A DNA stretch of 64,000 nt. It comes from Halococcus sediminicola. Lineage in GTDB: Archaea; Halobacteriota; Halobacteria; Halobacteriales; Halococcaceae. The notes below the pieces were generated by a model, which searched no databases, was not told the DNA's origin, and worked only from the letters and a program-made list of their open reading frames with translations. The DNA is taken from positions 211,600-275,599 of the forward strand of contig NZ_BBMP01000006.1 of the NCBI RefSeq assembly GCF_000755245.1, in the 5' to 3' direction. Below are positions 1 to 7,675 of this stretch, one piece after another. Made by a program: the position numbers and the translations under genes. The first letter of the stretch is position 1. The number at the start of each line of letters is the position of its first letter.

Positions 1-1
1 G

Positions 2-613
2 GGCGACCGCATCCGCGACTGGCTCGACCGCAATCCCGATCTCGAATTCAAACTCGACCCGACCTCGGACTGGACCGCTGCGGTGGTCGAGCGATTGGCC
101 GACACCGACGCCGTTCGTGCGCTCGACCTCAAAGGTCAGTACCATGGAACGACAGTGGACCAACCCGCCGACCCCGACCTCTACGAACGGGTCGTCGAGG
201 GCTTTCCGGACGCGCTCATCGAGGACCCGGAACTGAACGACGACACGCGACCGCTATTCGAAGGCCACGAGGAGCGTGTGACGTGGGACTACCCGATTCG
301 GAGCGTCGAGACCGTCGAAGACCTCCCGTGGGAGCCAATGTGGCTCAACATCAAGCCCTCGCGGTTCGGCTCCGTCGAATCGCTGCTCGATACGATCGAT
401 TACTGCCGGGAGAACGACATCGGAATGTTCGGTGGCGGTCAGTTCGAACTCGACGTCGGGCGCGAGCACATCCATGCGGTCGCGTCACTGTTCTATCCGG
501 ACGCGCCGAACGACGTCGCACCTAAGGAGTACAACGCCCCCGAGCCAAGTAGCGGTCTTCCATCGAGTCCGCTTTCGCCACCGACGTCCCCACAGGGACT
601 CGAGTGGAAGTAA
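2..613 (+). CDS. Enolase-superfamily (MR/MLE-like) protein, 5'-truncated by the window edge
   Basis: The frame is open from base 2, so only the last 203 residues are present. Barrel-strand motifs of the enolase superfamily are visible: FKLDPT near the start, ALDLKGQY, ALIEDPEL (metal-ligand type acid residues) and LNIKPSRFGS, followed by a glycine-rich MFGGGQFELDVGR stretch. The likely reaction is proton abstraction from a carboxylate substrate, but the substrate cannot be assigned. The Pro/Ser-rich tail (SSGLPSSPLSPP) is typical of a conserved subgroup of unknown function. An ATG at 83 exists inside the domain and is unlikely to be the true start. Confidence 0.7.
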   Translation, partial: GDRIRDWLDRNPDLEFKLDPTSDWTAAVVERLADTDAVRALDLKGQYHGTTVDQPADPDLYERVVEGFPDALIEDPELNDDTRPLFEGHEERVTWDYPIRSVETVEDLPWEPMWLNIKPSRFGSVESLLDTIDYCRENDIGMFGGGQFELDVGREHIHAVASLFYPDAPNDVAPKEYNAPEPSSGLPSSPLSPPTSPQGLEWK

Positions 614-822
614 AGAGGAGTCAAAAAAAGCCAGTACGATCGATTTTGATTCGGGTACAATCAAGTGTCCGCAAGTACGGAGTGGTTGTGTCGGAGATCT
701 CCCAGAGAAGCTAAAAAGGCAGGGATCTCGGAGCGGACTCGTCGTCAGTGGATCGACCAAAGAGATTGTCACGTGATGTCATGACACCACTGTAACCACG
801 TGTCTTCACTGTCCACGAATCG

Positions 823-829
823 TTTTATT
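823..829 (+). promoter_or_regulatory. TATA box for the 852 operon
   Basis: TTTTATT lies about 26 bases upstream of the GTG at 852, so the transcript would be leaderless. Two CACGTG hexamers (770-775, 797-802) and the perfect palindrome TGTCATGACA (777-786) lie upstream. The 238-base gap 614-851 otherwise shows no gene. Confidence 0.6.
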
Positions 830-851
830 CAGTGTTCCCGAACACCTGCGT

Positions 852-1043
852 GTGACCTGCCCATATCTCGACTACCGCGACGAAGCCGGTGAACGCTCGT
901 TCGACGAGCCGCGCGCGTACTGCACAGCAGCTACCACGTTCGTCCAGCCGATGCGCGCCGACATCTGTAACGACCGCTACGATCTCGACCACGAGACCGA
1001 CTGTGAGATATACCGCGAAGCAGAAGCCGAAAATGGGGTATGA
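852..1043 (+). CDS. Small cysteine-containing conserved haloarchaeal protein
   Basis: A 63-residue acidic protein starting with GTG, placed at leaderless distance from a TATA box. It has four cysteines (residues 3, 24, 39 and 51) in the pattern TCPYLDYR, AYCTAA, DICNDRYD and DCEIYRE, suggesting metal binding or a redox role. Its 3' end overlaps the next gene by 11 bases, so the two are probably translated from one mRNA. It resembles short conserved hypothetical proteins of haloarchaea; no function is known to me. Confidence 0.7.
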   Translation: MTCPYLDYRDEAGERSFDEPRAYCTAATTFVQPMRADICNDRYDLDHETDCEIYREAEAENGV

Positions 1044-1875
1044 GGCGTATCTGAACGGCGAACCCGTCGTCATCACCGCCGCGCTGACCGGCGGCGTCCA
1101 CGGCAAGGAAGCGAATCCGAACCTTCCGGAGACACCGGAGGAGATCGGGAGCGCAGCCGCCGACGCGGAGTCCGCCGGTGCCGCCATCGTTCACCTCCAC
1201 GCCCGACGAGAAAACGGTGAACGTGCCTTTTCGACCGAACGTTTTCAAGCAGTGACGGACGCTGTGCGTGAACGGACCGACGACGTCATCATCCAGCACT
1301 CGACCGGCGGGACTGGCGCACCGATCGAACAACGGCGGCAGTCGCTCCACACCGATCCGTCACCGGAGATGGCATCGCTCGATATGGGACCGCTGAATCG
1401 TTACGTCCACCTGACCAGCGAGAACACGCGCGCAACCATCGATGCACTCTACGACGAAATGGCTGACCGCGGCATCAAGCCGGAACTCGAAGTGTTCAAC
1501 GATGGTCACCGTAACGAAGTCCACGGACTGCTCGAGAGACGCGATCTCGACGACCCCGTGTACGCGACGCTCATCTTCGGGTCGGGGACGCTCACGCGCC
1601 CACGTCCACGGAATTTCCTGAATGCCATCGATGACCTCCCCGACGGCGCGATGTTCAACACGCTTGGTTTCGGCCCGCATCAGCTTCCCTTTACCACGAT
1701 GGGAATTCTCTTCGGTGGGCACGTCCGTGTCGGTCTCGAAGACAACGTCTATTACCGACGCGGCGACCTCGCGGAGAGTACTGCACAACTCGTCGGGAGA
1801 ACCGCAGACATCGCCGGAATCCTCGGTCGGGAGGTCGCAACGCCGACGCAGGCACGACGGATCCTCGGCCTCTGA
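1033..1875 (+). CDS. BKACE family beta-keto acid cleavage enzyme (DUF849)
   Basis: A 280-residue TIM-barrel protein of the 3-keto-5-aminohexanoate cleavage enzyme family, which condenses a beta-keto acid with acetyl-CoA to give acetoacetate and a CoA ester using a bound divalent metal. Family marks include PVVITAALTGG at the N-terminus, the metal-ligand motif IVHLHAR (around residue 55), VIIQHSTGG and the late GHVRVGLEDN loop. The ATG at 1033 was chosen because it sits directly before the conserved PVVITAA strand; the open frame extends further upstream without homology. The beta-keto acid substrate cannot be predicted. The upstream small Cys protein overlaps it. Confidence 0.85.
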   Translation: MGYEAYLNGEPVVITAALTGGVHGKEANPNLPETPEEIGSAAADAESAGAAIVHLHARRENGERAFSTERFQAVTDAVRERTDDVIIQHSTGGTGAPIEQRRQSLHTDPSPEMASLDMGPLNRYVHLTSENTRATIDALYDEMADRGIKPELEVFNDGHRNEVHGLLERRDLDDPVYATLIFGSGTLTRPRPRNFLNAIDDLPDGAMFNTLGFGPHQLPFTTMGILFGGHVRVGLEDNVYYRRGDLAESTAQLVGRTADIAGILGREVATPTQARRILGL

Positions 1876-1892
1876 TTGCCGAACGTGGTGTG

Positions 1893-2261
1893 TTAGTCTG
1901 AATTCATGCTGACTGTGGGTTCCTGAACCCACTCCTCGGCCCACGCCTCGATTTCGTCGAAGACAGGACAGAGCGATGTCCCTTTCTCCGTCAGTGCGTA
2001 GTACGTCGCCACGGGGGCGTCCTCTTCGAGTCGGCGCGTAATGAACCCCGTCTCTTGAAGATCACTCAGGACGCGTGACAGCGTTCGAGAGCTCGCGTCA
2101 GTGGAGCGCTTGAGTTCGTTGAACCGCTTTTCACCCTCTTGGAGGTCGTGCAGCACGATGAGTCGCCACTGCGACCCGATCTGCTCCAACGAATCGATGA
2201 CCGAACACGCTCCCTCATCGTACAGGTCGTCCACTTCCTTCCGCGTCTTGTTCACTGCCAT
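1893..2261 (-). CDS. HxlR-family winged-helix transcriptional regulator
   Basis: A 122-residue protein with the HxlR/DUF24 layout: GACSVIDSLEQIGSQW (conserved Cys19 ahead of the first helix), FNELKRSTDASSRTLSRVL (helix-turn-helix) and the wing APVATYYALTEKG. In the Bacillus relatives YodB and CatR, the equivalent N-terminal Cys senses quinones and electrophiles; that role here is inference. It is divergent from the DoxX/hydrolase operon, and the shared 244-base region carries three copies of AGTGATAC in one or other orientation, so it likely regulates itself and that operon. Confidence 0.88.
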   Translation of the reverse strand: MAVNKTRKEVDDLYDEGACSVIDSLEQIGSQWRLIVLHDLQEGEKRFNELKRSTDASSRTLSRVLSDLQETGFITRRLEEDAPVATYYALTEKGTSLCPVFDEIEAWAEEWVQEPTVSMNSD

Positions 2262-2293
2262 GAGATGCTACCTAGACTATGATCTTCCGCACA

Positions 2294-2300
2294 CATATAG
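2294..2300 (-). promoter_or_regulatory. TATA-like box of the HxlR gene
   Basis: CTATATG on the minus strand, centred about 36 bases before the start codon at 2261, predicting a leader of roughly 10 bases. One AGTGATAC site (2325-2332) lies just upstream. Confidence 0.45.
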
Positions 2301-2324
2301 GTTCGTATCCGAATCCGGTTACAA

Positions 2325-2439
2325 AGTGATACTGGAAATAGCCCATCCTCCTCCGGATAACACCCACACAACCTGGTATCACTAATGACAGCAAGATTAT
2401 AAGTAGGTTCCAGAACGAACTAGATACTGTAGTGATACC
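2325..2439. promoter_or_regulatory. Putative operator array (three AGTGATAC sites)
   Basis: AGTGATAC occurs at 2325-2332 and 2431-2438, and its reverse complement GTATCACT at 2376-2383. The second and third sites extend to a perfect 10-bp inverted repeat, GGTATCACTA (2375-2384) and TAGTGATACC (2430-2439), flanking the TATA element at 2397-2402. Spacing between sites is about 51 and 55 bases, near five helical turns each. The divergent HxlR regulator is the obvious candidate to bind. Confidence 0.55.
2397..2402 (+). promoter_or_regulatory. TATA box of the doxX operon
   Basis: TTATAA within GATTATAAGTA. Transcription would start near 2425, giving a leader of about 80 bases before the ATG at 2506, consistent with use of the strong ribosome binding site at 2491-2498. 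Confidence 0.55.
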
Positions 2440-2490
2440 GAATGCTGCTCCCACGACCGTTGCACAACCCGACAATCATCCGACCATACA

Positions 2491-2498
2491 GGAGGTGA
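2491..2498 (+). promoter_or_regulatory. Strong Shine-Dalgarno site of doxX
   Basis: GGAGGTGA is fully complementary to the archaeal 16S rRNA 3' end and ends 7 bases before the ATG at 2506. Most genes in this window look leaderless, so this is a leadered exception and fixes the start. Confidence 0.7.
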
Positions 2499-2505
2499 GA
2501 GCCTA

Positions 2506-2928
2506 ATGGCAATCGATGCTGGACTCGGAGCCATCGTGTTCCTGATCGCGCGTATCCTCTTCGGTGGACTGTTCATATATCAGGGCCTCAACCACTTCCT
2601 GAATACCGATGCGATGGCCGAGTATGCCGAGTTCAAGAACGTGACCGCGGCGCGATTCGGTGTCCTCGCCTCGGGTGGATTGCTCGTACTCGGCGGACTC
2701 GGTATCCTCCTTGGCGTGTATCCAGCAATCGCCGCAGGACTACTCGTGGTGTTCCTCCTTATCGTGACACCACAGATGCACGATTTCTGGGCCGTGCCCG
2801 AGGACCAACAGCAAGACGAGATGACGAGTTTCATCAAGAACGTCGAACTCCTCGCTGCCTCGTTGGTTTTCCTCGCTCTCAGCAGTGAGACGTGGGCCTA
2901 TGCACTCGGCATTGGACTCGGACTATAG
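2506..2928 (+). CDS. DoxX family membrane protein
   Basis: A 140-residue four-helix membrane protein of the DoxX/CatD family. The N-terminal helix IARILFGGLFIYQGLNHF is characteristic, followed by a Gly/Leu-rich pair of helices (around residues 50-85) and a last helix near the C-terminus. In Bacillus, CatD (DoxX) is encoded with the catechol dioxygenase CatE under HxlR-type repressors and helps resist quinones. The same order is seen here, with an HxlR gene divergent and a dioxygenase remnant immediately downstream, so a quinone or thiol-stress role is inferred. Confidence 0.85.
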   Translation: MAIDAGLGAIVFLIARILFGGLFIYQGLNHFLNTDAMAEYAEFKNVTAARFGVLASGGLLVLGGLGILLGVYPAIAAGLLVVFLLIVTPQMHDFWAVPEDQQQDEMTSFIKNVELLAASLVFLALSSETWAYALGIGLGL

Positions 2929-2970
2929 CAGAGCGAGAGAACTCCGTTCCACAACCACCCAAGACATCAC

Positions 2971-3162
2971 ATGAATAACGAAACAAGCGGACTTCACCAC
3001 GTAGTGTCCATCGAAACCAACAAACCGAGCTTCACCCGTGACAAGTCCTTCACAAGACTGGGAACAAGGCTAAGGCTCTCGTCGTGGTTAGAGAGTGGAC
3101 AAGGTATGTTCGAACAGCACCTTCCCGAGATCGAATCGGCTCGCATACCGGAGGCACACTGA
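2971..3162 (+). pseudogene. Internally deleted remnant of a ring-cleaving (extradiol-type) dioxygenase
   Basis: A 63-codon frame that joins what look like the two ends of a glyoxalase-fold ring-cleaving dioxygenase (MhqA/CatE type, normally about 300 residues). The start, MNNETSGLHHVVSI, matches the typical GLHHVT-I opening. The end, SSWLESGQGMFEQHLPEIE, matches the usual WLE...E..LPEI C-terminus. The metal ligands and the middle of the protein are missing. It ends one base before the hydrolase start, as the intact gene would in such an operon. It could be a real short protein, but decay of the dioxygenase is the simpler reading. Confidence 0.6.
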
Positions 3163-3163
3163 C

Positions 3164-3814
3164 GTGACTGGACCCCATCAAAACCAACCCCTCGTGACGG
3201 CCGGCGCGTCCGTGGAGGCTGCCGAGGCCGCTGTCGTTCTCGTTCACGGCCGTGGAGCGACCGCTCGGAGTATCGTCCAGATGACCGATGAGTTCGACCA
3301 CGACGATATCGCGTATCTCGCCCCACAGGCCGCCCGCAATACGTGGTATCCGAACGCGTTTACTGCACCCATCGAATCGAACGAACCCGAGCGCACGTCG
3401 GGGCTGCAAGCCATCGCTGACGCCGTGAGTAAGGCCAACGAGGCGGACATTTCGACGGACCGTGTGATGATCCTTGGTTTCTCACAGGGCGCGTGTCTCG
3501 CGAGCGAGTTCGTCGGGCGCAACCCAACGCGCTACGGTGGGCTTGCAGTCTTGAGCGGCGGTCTCATCGGTGAAGACGTTGCCCCCGACGACTACGAGGG
3601 TGACCTTGCGGACACGTCCGTGTTCCTCGGCTGTAGCGACGTGGACCCACACATCCCCGAAGAACGAGTCCGTACGACAGCCGATGTCTTCGAACGGATG
3701 GACGCCGACGTGACCATGCGTCTCTACGAAGGAATGAGCCACGGCATCAACGAGGACGAACTTCATGCGGTGGCCGATCTCCTCGATGGTCTCACTCGGG
3801 ATAGTCCCCAGTGA
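3164..3814 (+). CDS. Phospholipase/carboxylesterase-like alpha/beta hydrolase (MhqD type)
   Basis: A 216-residue serine hydrolase. It has the oxyanion motif LVHGRGATARS near residue 26, the nucleophile elbow GFSQGACLAS around residue 105, an acid in CSDVDPHIPEERV and the catalytic His in YEGMSHGINEDE. The GTG at 3164 was chosen because GGAGG lies 9 bases upstream and homology begins soon after; the frame extends to an ATG at 3095, but that part overlaps the dioxygenase remnant. In Bacillus, MhqD is encoded with ring-cleaving dioxygenases and DoxX proteins for hydroquinone resistance, and the same grouping occurs here. Confidence 0.85.
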   Translation: MTGPHQNQPLVTAGASVEAAEAAVVLVHGRGATARSIVQMTDEFDHDDIAYLAPQAARNTWYPNAFTAPIESNEPERTSGLQAIADAVSKANEADISTDRVMILGFSQGACLASEFVGRNPTRYGGLAVLSGGLIGEDVAPDDYEGDLADTSVFLGCSDVDPHIPEERVRTTADVFERMDADVTMRLYEGMSHGINEDELHAVADLLDGLTRDSPQ

Positions 3815-3972
3815 GTTCAGCCAGTCACCTCGGGAGACACCCACTGCGGATGGATGGCTGTATACTGCCGCAGCGCACGGCCAAGCACGAACTCGACGAT
3901 GAACTCGGCCGCCAGTGGCCTCTCGTCACCGACAGTATTAGCGTGCCGGATAGCTACACCGTCGCTGCGGAC
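3811..3972 (+). CDS. Possible 53-residue protein coupled to the hydrolase gene
   Basis: A GTG at 3811 overlaps the hydrolase stop in a GTGA arrangement. The frame encodes an acidic, haloarchaeal-looking peptide (for example HELDDELGRQWPLVTDS) ending at TGA 3970-3972. I do not recognise it. It may be a real small gene or the remnant of a longer operon member. The remainder of the gap up to 4205 has no convincing gene. Confidence 0.35.
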
Positions 3973-4171
3973 TGATCCAGTCCGCGGCTCGGTTCGACTT
4001 GCTTCTCCTGAGCAGCACTCGTCAGTTCAAGCGAAAATCGTTCTACGACACGCCGATACGATCGCAGCTAATTCGATGGAGTATCCGAGTCGTTGCGGAG
4101 AAATCATTGGCTTTGGGTGGATATCGCAACCGAACACCGTATGATAGTTGGTATGACGTACCGCCAAAGAA

Positions 4172-4185
4172 ACGTCATATGACGT
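4172..4185. promoter_or_regulatory. 14-bp perfect palindrome over the promoter of the TrkA-C gene
   Basis: ACGTCATATGACGT is perfectly palindromic, and its central CATATG sits 27 bases before the ATG at 4206, exactly where the TATA element should be. The half-site TATGACGT is repeated at 4152-4159, 26 bases upstream. This looks like an operator that would block TBP binding. Confidence 0.55.
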
Positions 4186-4205
4186 GATCGCGTTAGTTTC
4201 CCCTC

Positions 4206-4967
4206 ATGGCGACACCAATAGCGATCATCACCCTCCTGCTCGTGGCAGCCGTCTCGCTGTTGATCATTCGTACTGGCGCCATCGCGCTCGTAATGACTGG
4301 CATGGCACGGGAAATCGCCTCGTTTCAGGCTTCCTCGGCGTTTTCGGGTGCGGGATTCACCACCGACGAAGCCGAGCGCGCGCTTGCGACACCACAGCGG
4401 CGTGCAATCGTCAAAACCCTCATTCGAGCGGGGAGTATCGGTATCGTCACTTCCGTCGCGTCGCTCGCGCTTTGGTTCACCCAAGTCAATACGTTTGCCG
4501 GGCCTCAGGTAGCGTACCTCGTCGTCGGTGCCGTCGTGCTCGGGCTATTCGCTCGAAGTCGCTGGTTCAACCGCCTCATTACTCCCGGCATCGAGTGGGC
4601 GCTCAACCGGACTACCACGCTTGAATTTAACGACTACACACATCTCCTGGAATTTCGGGAAGGTTATCGAATCGCGGAACTCGAAACGGAAGACAACGAC
4701 TGGCTCGCCGGAGGATCGCTCGGCAGTCTTGACCTCAATGCCGAGGGCGTGATGATATTGGGGATCAATCGACGAGACGGATCGTATATCAGCCCGCCCG
4801 ACCCGAACTACACCCTCCAGTCCGGTGACACACTTACCGCCTACGGGAAGAAAGATAGATTGGTTGAACTCTCGGAACGTACGGAGGACGATGAGAGAGC
4901 CCATACCGAAGCCATCGAAGACCACGAGCTGAATACTGAAGAGGGAGAATTTCCCACATACTCGTAG
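4206..4967 (+). CDS. Membrane protein with C-terminal TrkA-C (RCK_C) domain
   Basis: A 253-residue protein. Three hydrophobic segments lie around residues 5-30, 75-95 and 100-118. Between the first two is SAFSGAGFTTDEAERA, which resembles the selectivity-filter GFST/GFTT type motif of Trk/Ktr potassium transporters. From about residue 140 the protein is soluble and carries a TrkA-C-like domain (ITPGIEWALN, then GVMILGINRRDGSYISPP...LQSGDTLTAYG), which binds small ligands in K+ channels and antiporters. A role in ion transport or its regulation is inferred. Promoter control by the adjacent palindrome is likely. Confidence 0.75.
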   Translation: MATPIAIITLLLVAAVSLLIIRTGAIALVMTGMAREIASFQASSAFSGAGFTTDEAERALATPQRRAIVKTLIRAGSIGIVTSVASLALWFTQVNTFAGPQVAYLVVGAVVLGLFARSRWFNRLITPGIEWALNRTTTLEFNDYTHLLEFREGYRIAELETEDNDWLAGGSLGSLDLNAEGVMILGINRRDGSYISPPDPNYTLQSGDTLTAYGKKDRLVELSERTEDDERAHTEAIEDHELNTEEGEFPTYS

Positions 4968-5128
4968 ATCGGTTTTGTGCTTCCGATCGATCCCATCCTC
5001 AGAATTCGGTAGGCCGATCGGGTACTCCGCTTGTCCTCTGTGCTCACGGTTTCGGTGTCAACTGAACTCGGGTGGTATACTGGCTATTCACAGGCTCCTG
5101 CAAAGTCGATTTCAGTCTCTATTGTGTG

Positions 5129-5133
5129 AAAAA
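5129..5133 (-). terminator. T-tract terminator after pstB
   Basis: A run of five T on the minus strand about 30 bases past the pstB stop, the usual form of archaeal intrinsic terminators. The 195-base gap 4968-5162 otherwise contains nothing recognisable; a T4 run follows the convergent TrkA-C gene at 4973-4976. Confidence 0.4.
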
Positions 5134-5162
5134 TCCAGTCGTCTGAGTGCAGACTTCTGGGA

Positions 5163-6041
5163 TCAGCCGAACTTGCCGGTGATGTAGTCTTCGACGCGCT
5201 GGCTGTCGGGGTTCTCGAAGATCTCGTTGGTGTCGCCGTACTCGACGAGTTCGCCGCCGGTGAGGAAGACCGCCGTTTGGTCCGAGATACGAGCCGCCTG
5301 CTGCATGTTGTGGGTGACGACGACCACGGTGTAGTCGTCGGCGAGCTCCTCGATGAGGTCCTCGATCTTCGCGGTCGCGATCGGGTCGAGCGCGCTCGCG
5401 GGTTCGTCCATCAGGATGACCTCAGGGTCGACGGCGAGACAGCGCGCGATGCAGAGGCGCTGTTGTTGTCCTCCTGACAATCCAAGTGCATTGTCGTCGA
5501 GCCGGTCGTCGACCTCCTCCCAGAGGGCGGCCTGTCGGAGCGCGCGCTCGACGAGCGCGTCCTCGTCGCCGGCGTCGTCGCCGAACAGCCGCGCGAGCAG
5601 CCCGGTCTCGACGTCGCCGTGTTTGCGCGGGCCGTACGAGACGTTCTTTCGAATCGACTTGGGGAACGGGTTCGGCTGCTGGAACACCATCCCGACGCGC
5701 TTTCTGAGCTCGACGAGATCGACGCCGTCGCCGTAGATCTCCTGGCCATCGAGTGCGACGCTGCCCTCGACGCGCGCGCTCTTGACGCGGTCGTTCATCC
5801 TGTTCAGACAGCGAAGAAACGTCGACTTCCCGCAGCCCGACGGGCCGATGAGCGCCGTGACGCTCTCTGCGGGGATGTCGAGGCTGATCCCTTCGAGCGC
5901 CTGCTCGTCGCCGTAGAAGACATCGAGGTCGTCGATGTCGAACTTCGTCCTGTTGTCGAAGTCGTAGTTCGTCCACTCCGGTTCGGTGCGTTCGTCGCTC
6001 TCGCCGGCGGTCCGGTCGCGGTCCTGTTGTAGCGTGCTCAT
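5163..6041 (-). CDS. pstB: Phosphate ABC transporter ATP-binding protein PstB
   Basis: A 292-residue cytoplasmic ATPase that powers phosphate import. It has Walker [10 protein letters not shown], the PstB-specific [10 protein letters not shown]-loop [15 protein letters not shown], signature LSGGQQQRL, Walker [14 protein letters not shown] and switch His in [11 protein letters not shown] long acidic N-terminal extension (about 35 residues) precedes the domain. The start at 6041 overlaps the pstA stop by ATGA. It is the last gene of pstSCAB; no phoU follows. Confidence 0.97.
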   Translation of the reverse strand: MSTLQQDRDRTAGESDERTEPEWTNYDFDNRTKFDIDDLDVFYGDEQALEGISLDIPAESVTALIGPSGCGKSTFLRCLNRMNDRVKSARVEGSVALDGQEIYGDGVDLVELRKRVGMVFQQPNPFPKSIRKNVSYGPRKHGDVETGLLARLFGDDAGDEDALVERALRQAALWEEVDDRLDDNALGLSGGQQQRLCIARCLAVDPEVILMDEPASALDPIATAKIEDLIEELADDYTVVVVTHNMQQAARISDQTAVFLTGGELVEYGDTNEIFENPDSQRVEDYITGKFG

Positions 6042-7675
6042 GATTGAAGTTTGGTGTCGAAGTAGCGCCGCGAGGCGATGCCGACCGCGTAGAAGGCGAA
6101 GACCACCAGCAGGAGAACGAGCGCCGTCCCCCACGAGAACCCCTCGCCCACGTCGCCGACGCCGGCCGTGATGGTGGCGAACAGCTGGTAGGGCAGCGCC
6201 GTCGCCGGCTGGAGCAGTGCGTCGGTGTTGAGGAACGACAGCTCGACGAACGGGAACGACGAGGTGAACGCCGCCCCGAAGTTCAACAGATCGGGTCCGG
6301 TCTCGGGGAACGGTTCGCCGGTGAGGACGAGCAGGATGGGCGCGGTCTCGCCCGCGATGCGGCCCACGCCGAGGATCGCACCAGTCACGACGCCCGGCAT
6401 CGCCGCCGGTAGGACGACGCTCTTGATCGTCTGCCAGCGACTCACGCCGAGGGCGGCGCTCGCGTCGCGGTACTGGTCGGGCACGTTGAGCAGGGCCTCG
6501 CGGCTCGTGATGATGACGAGGGGCAGGAGCATGAAACTGAGCACCAGCATGCCCGACAGCAGGCTGCTCCCGTTGCCGATGCGCGGCACGAGGAAGGCCA
6601 ACCCGAAGAGCCCGTAGACGATGCTCGGGGTGCTCCAGAGTCCGTTCGTGGCGATCTCGACGAGCGACGTGATCCGACCCTGTTCGGCGTACTCGGTCAG
6701 GAATACTGCTGTGCCGACCCCGAGCGGGATGGCGACCGACACCGCACCGACGACCAGCCAGACGGTACCGACGATGGCCGGCGCGACGCCGTTGATCGCG
6801 TTGGTGATCGCGAACCCCTCCATCACGAACGGCCAGTGGAACCAGAGCAGGGGAGCGCTGATGACGACGTACTCGTCCCAGCCGGGTGGCTGAAACCATG
6901 TCACCGGCTCCCAGAACAGCCCGAAACGGATGCCTTCGGTCATCGGCCCCCAGCCGCGCACGGCGATAAAGGAGATGAGGACGACCAGCAGCGCGATCAT
7001 GCCCGCCGCGTTCGCGCTCACGAGCAGCGACGCGCCGCGCGCCTTGCCCTGCGTGCCGAAGCCAGCGGCCGCCTGCGCGCCGACCCACGCGAGCACCAAT
7101 CCGGCGACGCCGAGCAGGATCGGCAGGGTCGTCTCGGGCGTGAACGCGGCCGACAGGCCCTCCGGCTGCCATCGCCAGTCCGGGCCGATGACGTCCGTCA
7201 GAACGATCCCACCCACCACGAGTGAGAACCCGCCACCCGTCGCCGCGAGCGCGCTGTCTTCTTGCGGAACGATCGCCAGCACGATCCCGAGCGCCGCGCC
7301 GGCGAGCGCGCCGAGCGGCCACAGAGTACCGAATCCGAGTGTCTGTGCGCTCACGAGTCCGCCGGCGACGAGCCCGACGAGACCGAAGACGGTCGCGAGC
7401 GACGTGCCGGCGGTGTGGTCCGGTGCGGTGTCGAGCACGCTCAGTTTGGCGGCGACGACGACCGCGATCAGACAGCACGCCGCCGCGACGAGTGCGAGCG
7501 CAAGCACGTCGAACAGCGACGCACCCGTGATCGTGGTGGGAACGACCTGGACGAACGCGAGCAGGCTCGCGACGAGCACGATGGCACCGAGCGTGACGAC
7601 CGCCCCACCGGCGTACCGCAGCGGGCCGGTGCTTCCCCGATCGAGCGCGCTCGCAACACCCGTGTCCGTGCTCAT
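6038..7675 (-). CDS. pstA: Phosphate ABC transporter permease PstA
   Basis: A 545-residue inner permease subunit. The C-terminal ~280 residues are the conserved permease ([14 protein letters not shown], then the EAA loop [21 protein letters not shown] that contacts PstB). The first ~230 residues add several extra hydrophobic helices (for example [20 protein letters not shown]), making the protein nearly twice the bacterial length of about 290. It overlaps pstC and pstB by 4 bases at each side, so translation is coupled. Confidence 0.95.
   Translation of the reverse strand: MSTDTGVASALDRGSTGPLRYAGGAVVTLGAIVLVASLLAFVQVVPTTITGASLFDVLALALVAAACCLIAVVVAAKLSVLDTAPDHTAGTSLATVFGLVGLVAGGLVSAQTLGFGTLWPLGALAGAALGIVLAIVPQEDSALAATGGGFSLVVGGIVLTDVIGPDWRWQPEGLSAAFTPETTLPILLGVAGLVLAWVGAQAAAGFGTQGKARGASLLVSANAAGMIALLVVLISFIAVRGWGPMTEGIRFGLFWEPVTWFQPPGWDEYVVISAPLLWFHWPFVMEGFAITNAINGVAPAIVGTVWLVVGAVSVAIPLGVGTAVFLTEYAEQGRITSLVEIATNGLWSTPSIVYGLFGLAFLVPRIGNGSSLLSGMLVLSFMLLPLVIITSREALLNVPDQYRDASAALGVSRWQTIKSVVLPAAMPGVVTGAILGVGRIAGETAPILLVLTGEPFPETGPDLLNFGAAFTSSFPFVELSFLNTDALLQPATALPYQLFATITAGVGDVGEGFSWGTALVLLLVVFAFYAVGIASRRYFDTKLQS

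Noticed and set aside
3854..4144. 96-codon frame after the hydrolase
   Set aside because: Ser/Arg/Cys-rich composition unlike the acidic neighbours; the alternative frame from GTG 3811 looks more genuine.
5163..7478. 771-codon minus-strand frame
   Set aside because: Only its last 292 codons are PstB; the rest is an Arg-rich frame antiparallel in phase to pstA, a GC-rich shadow.
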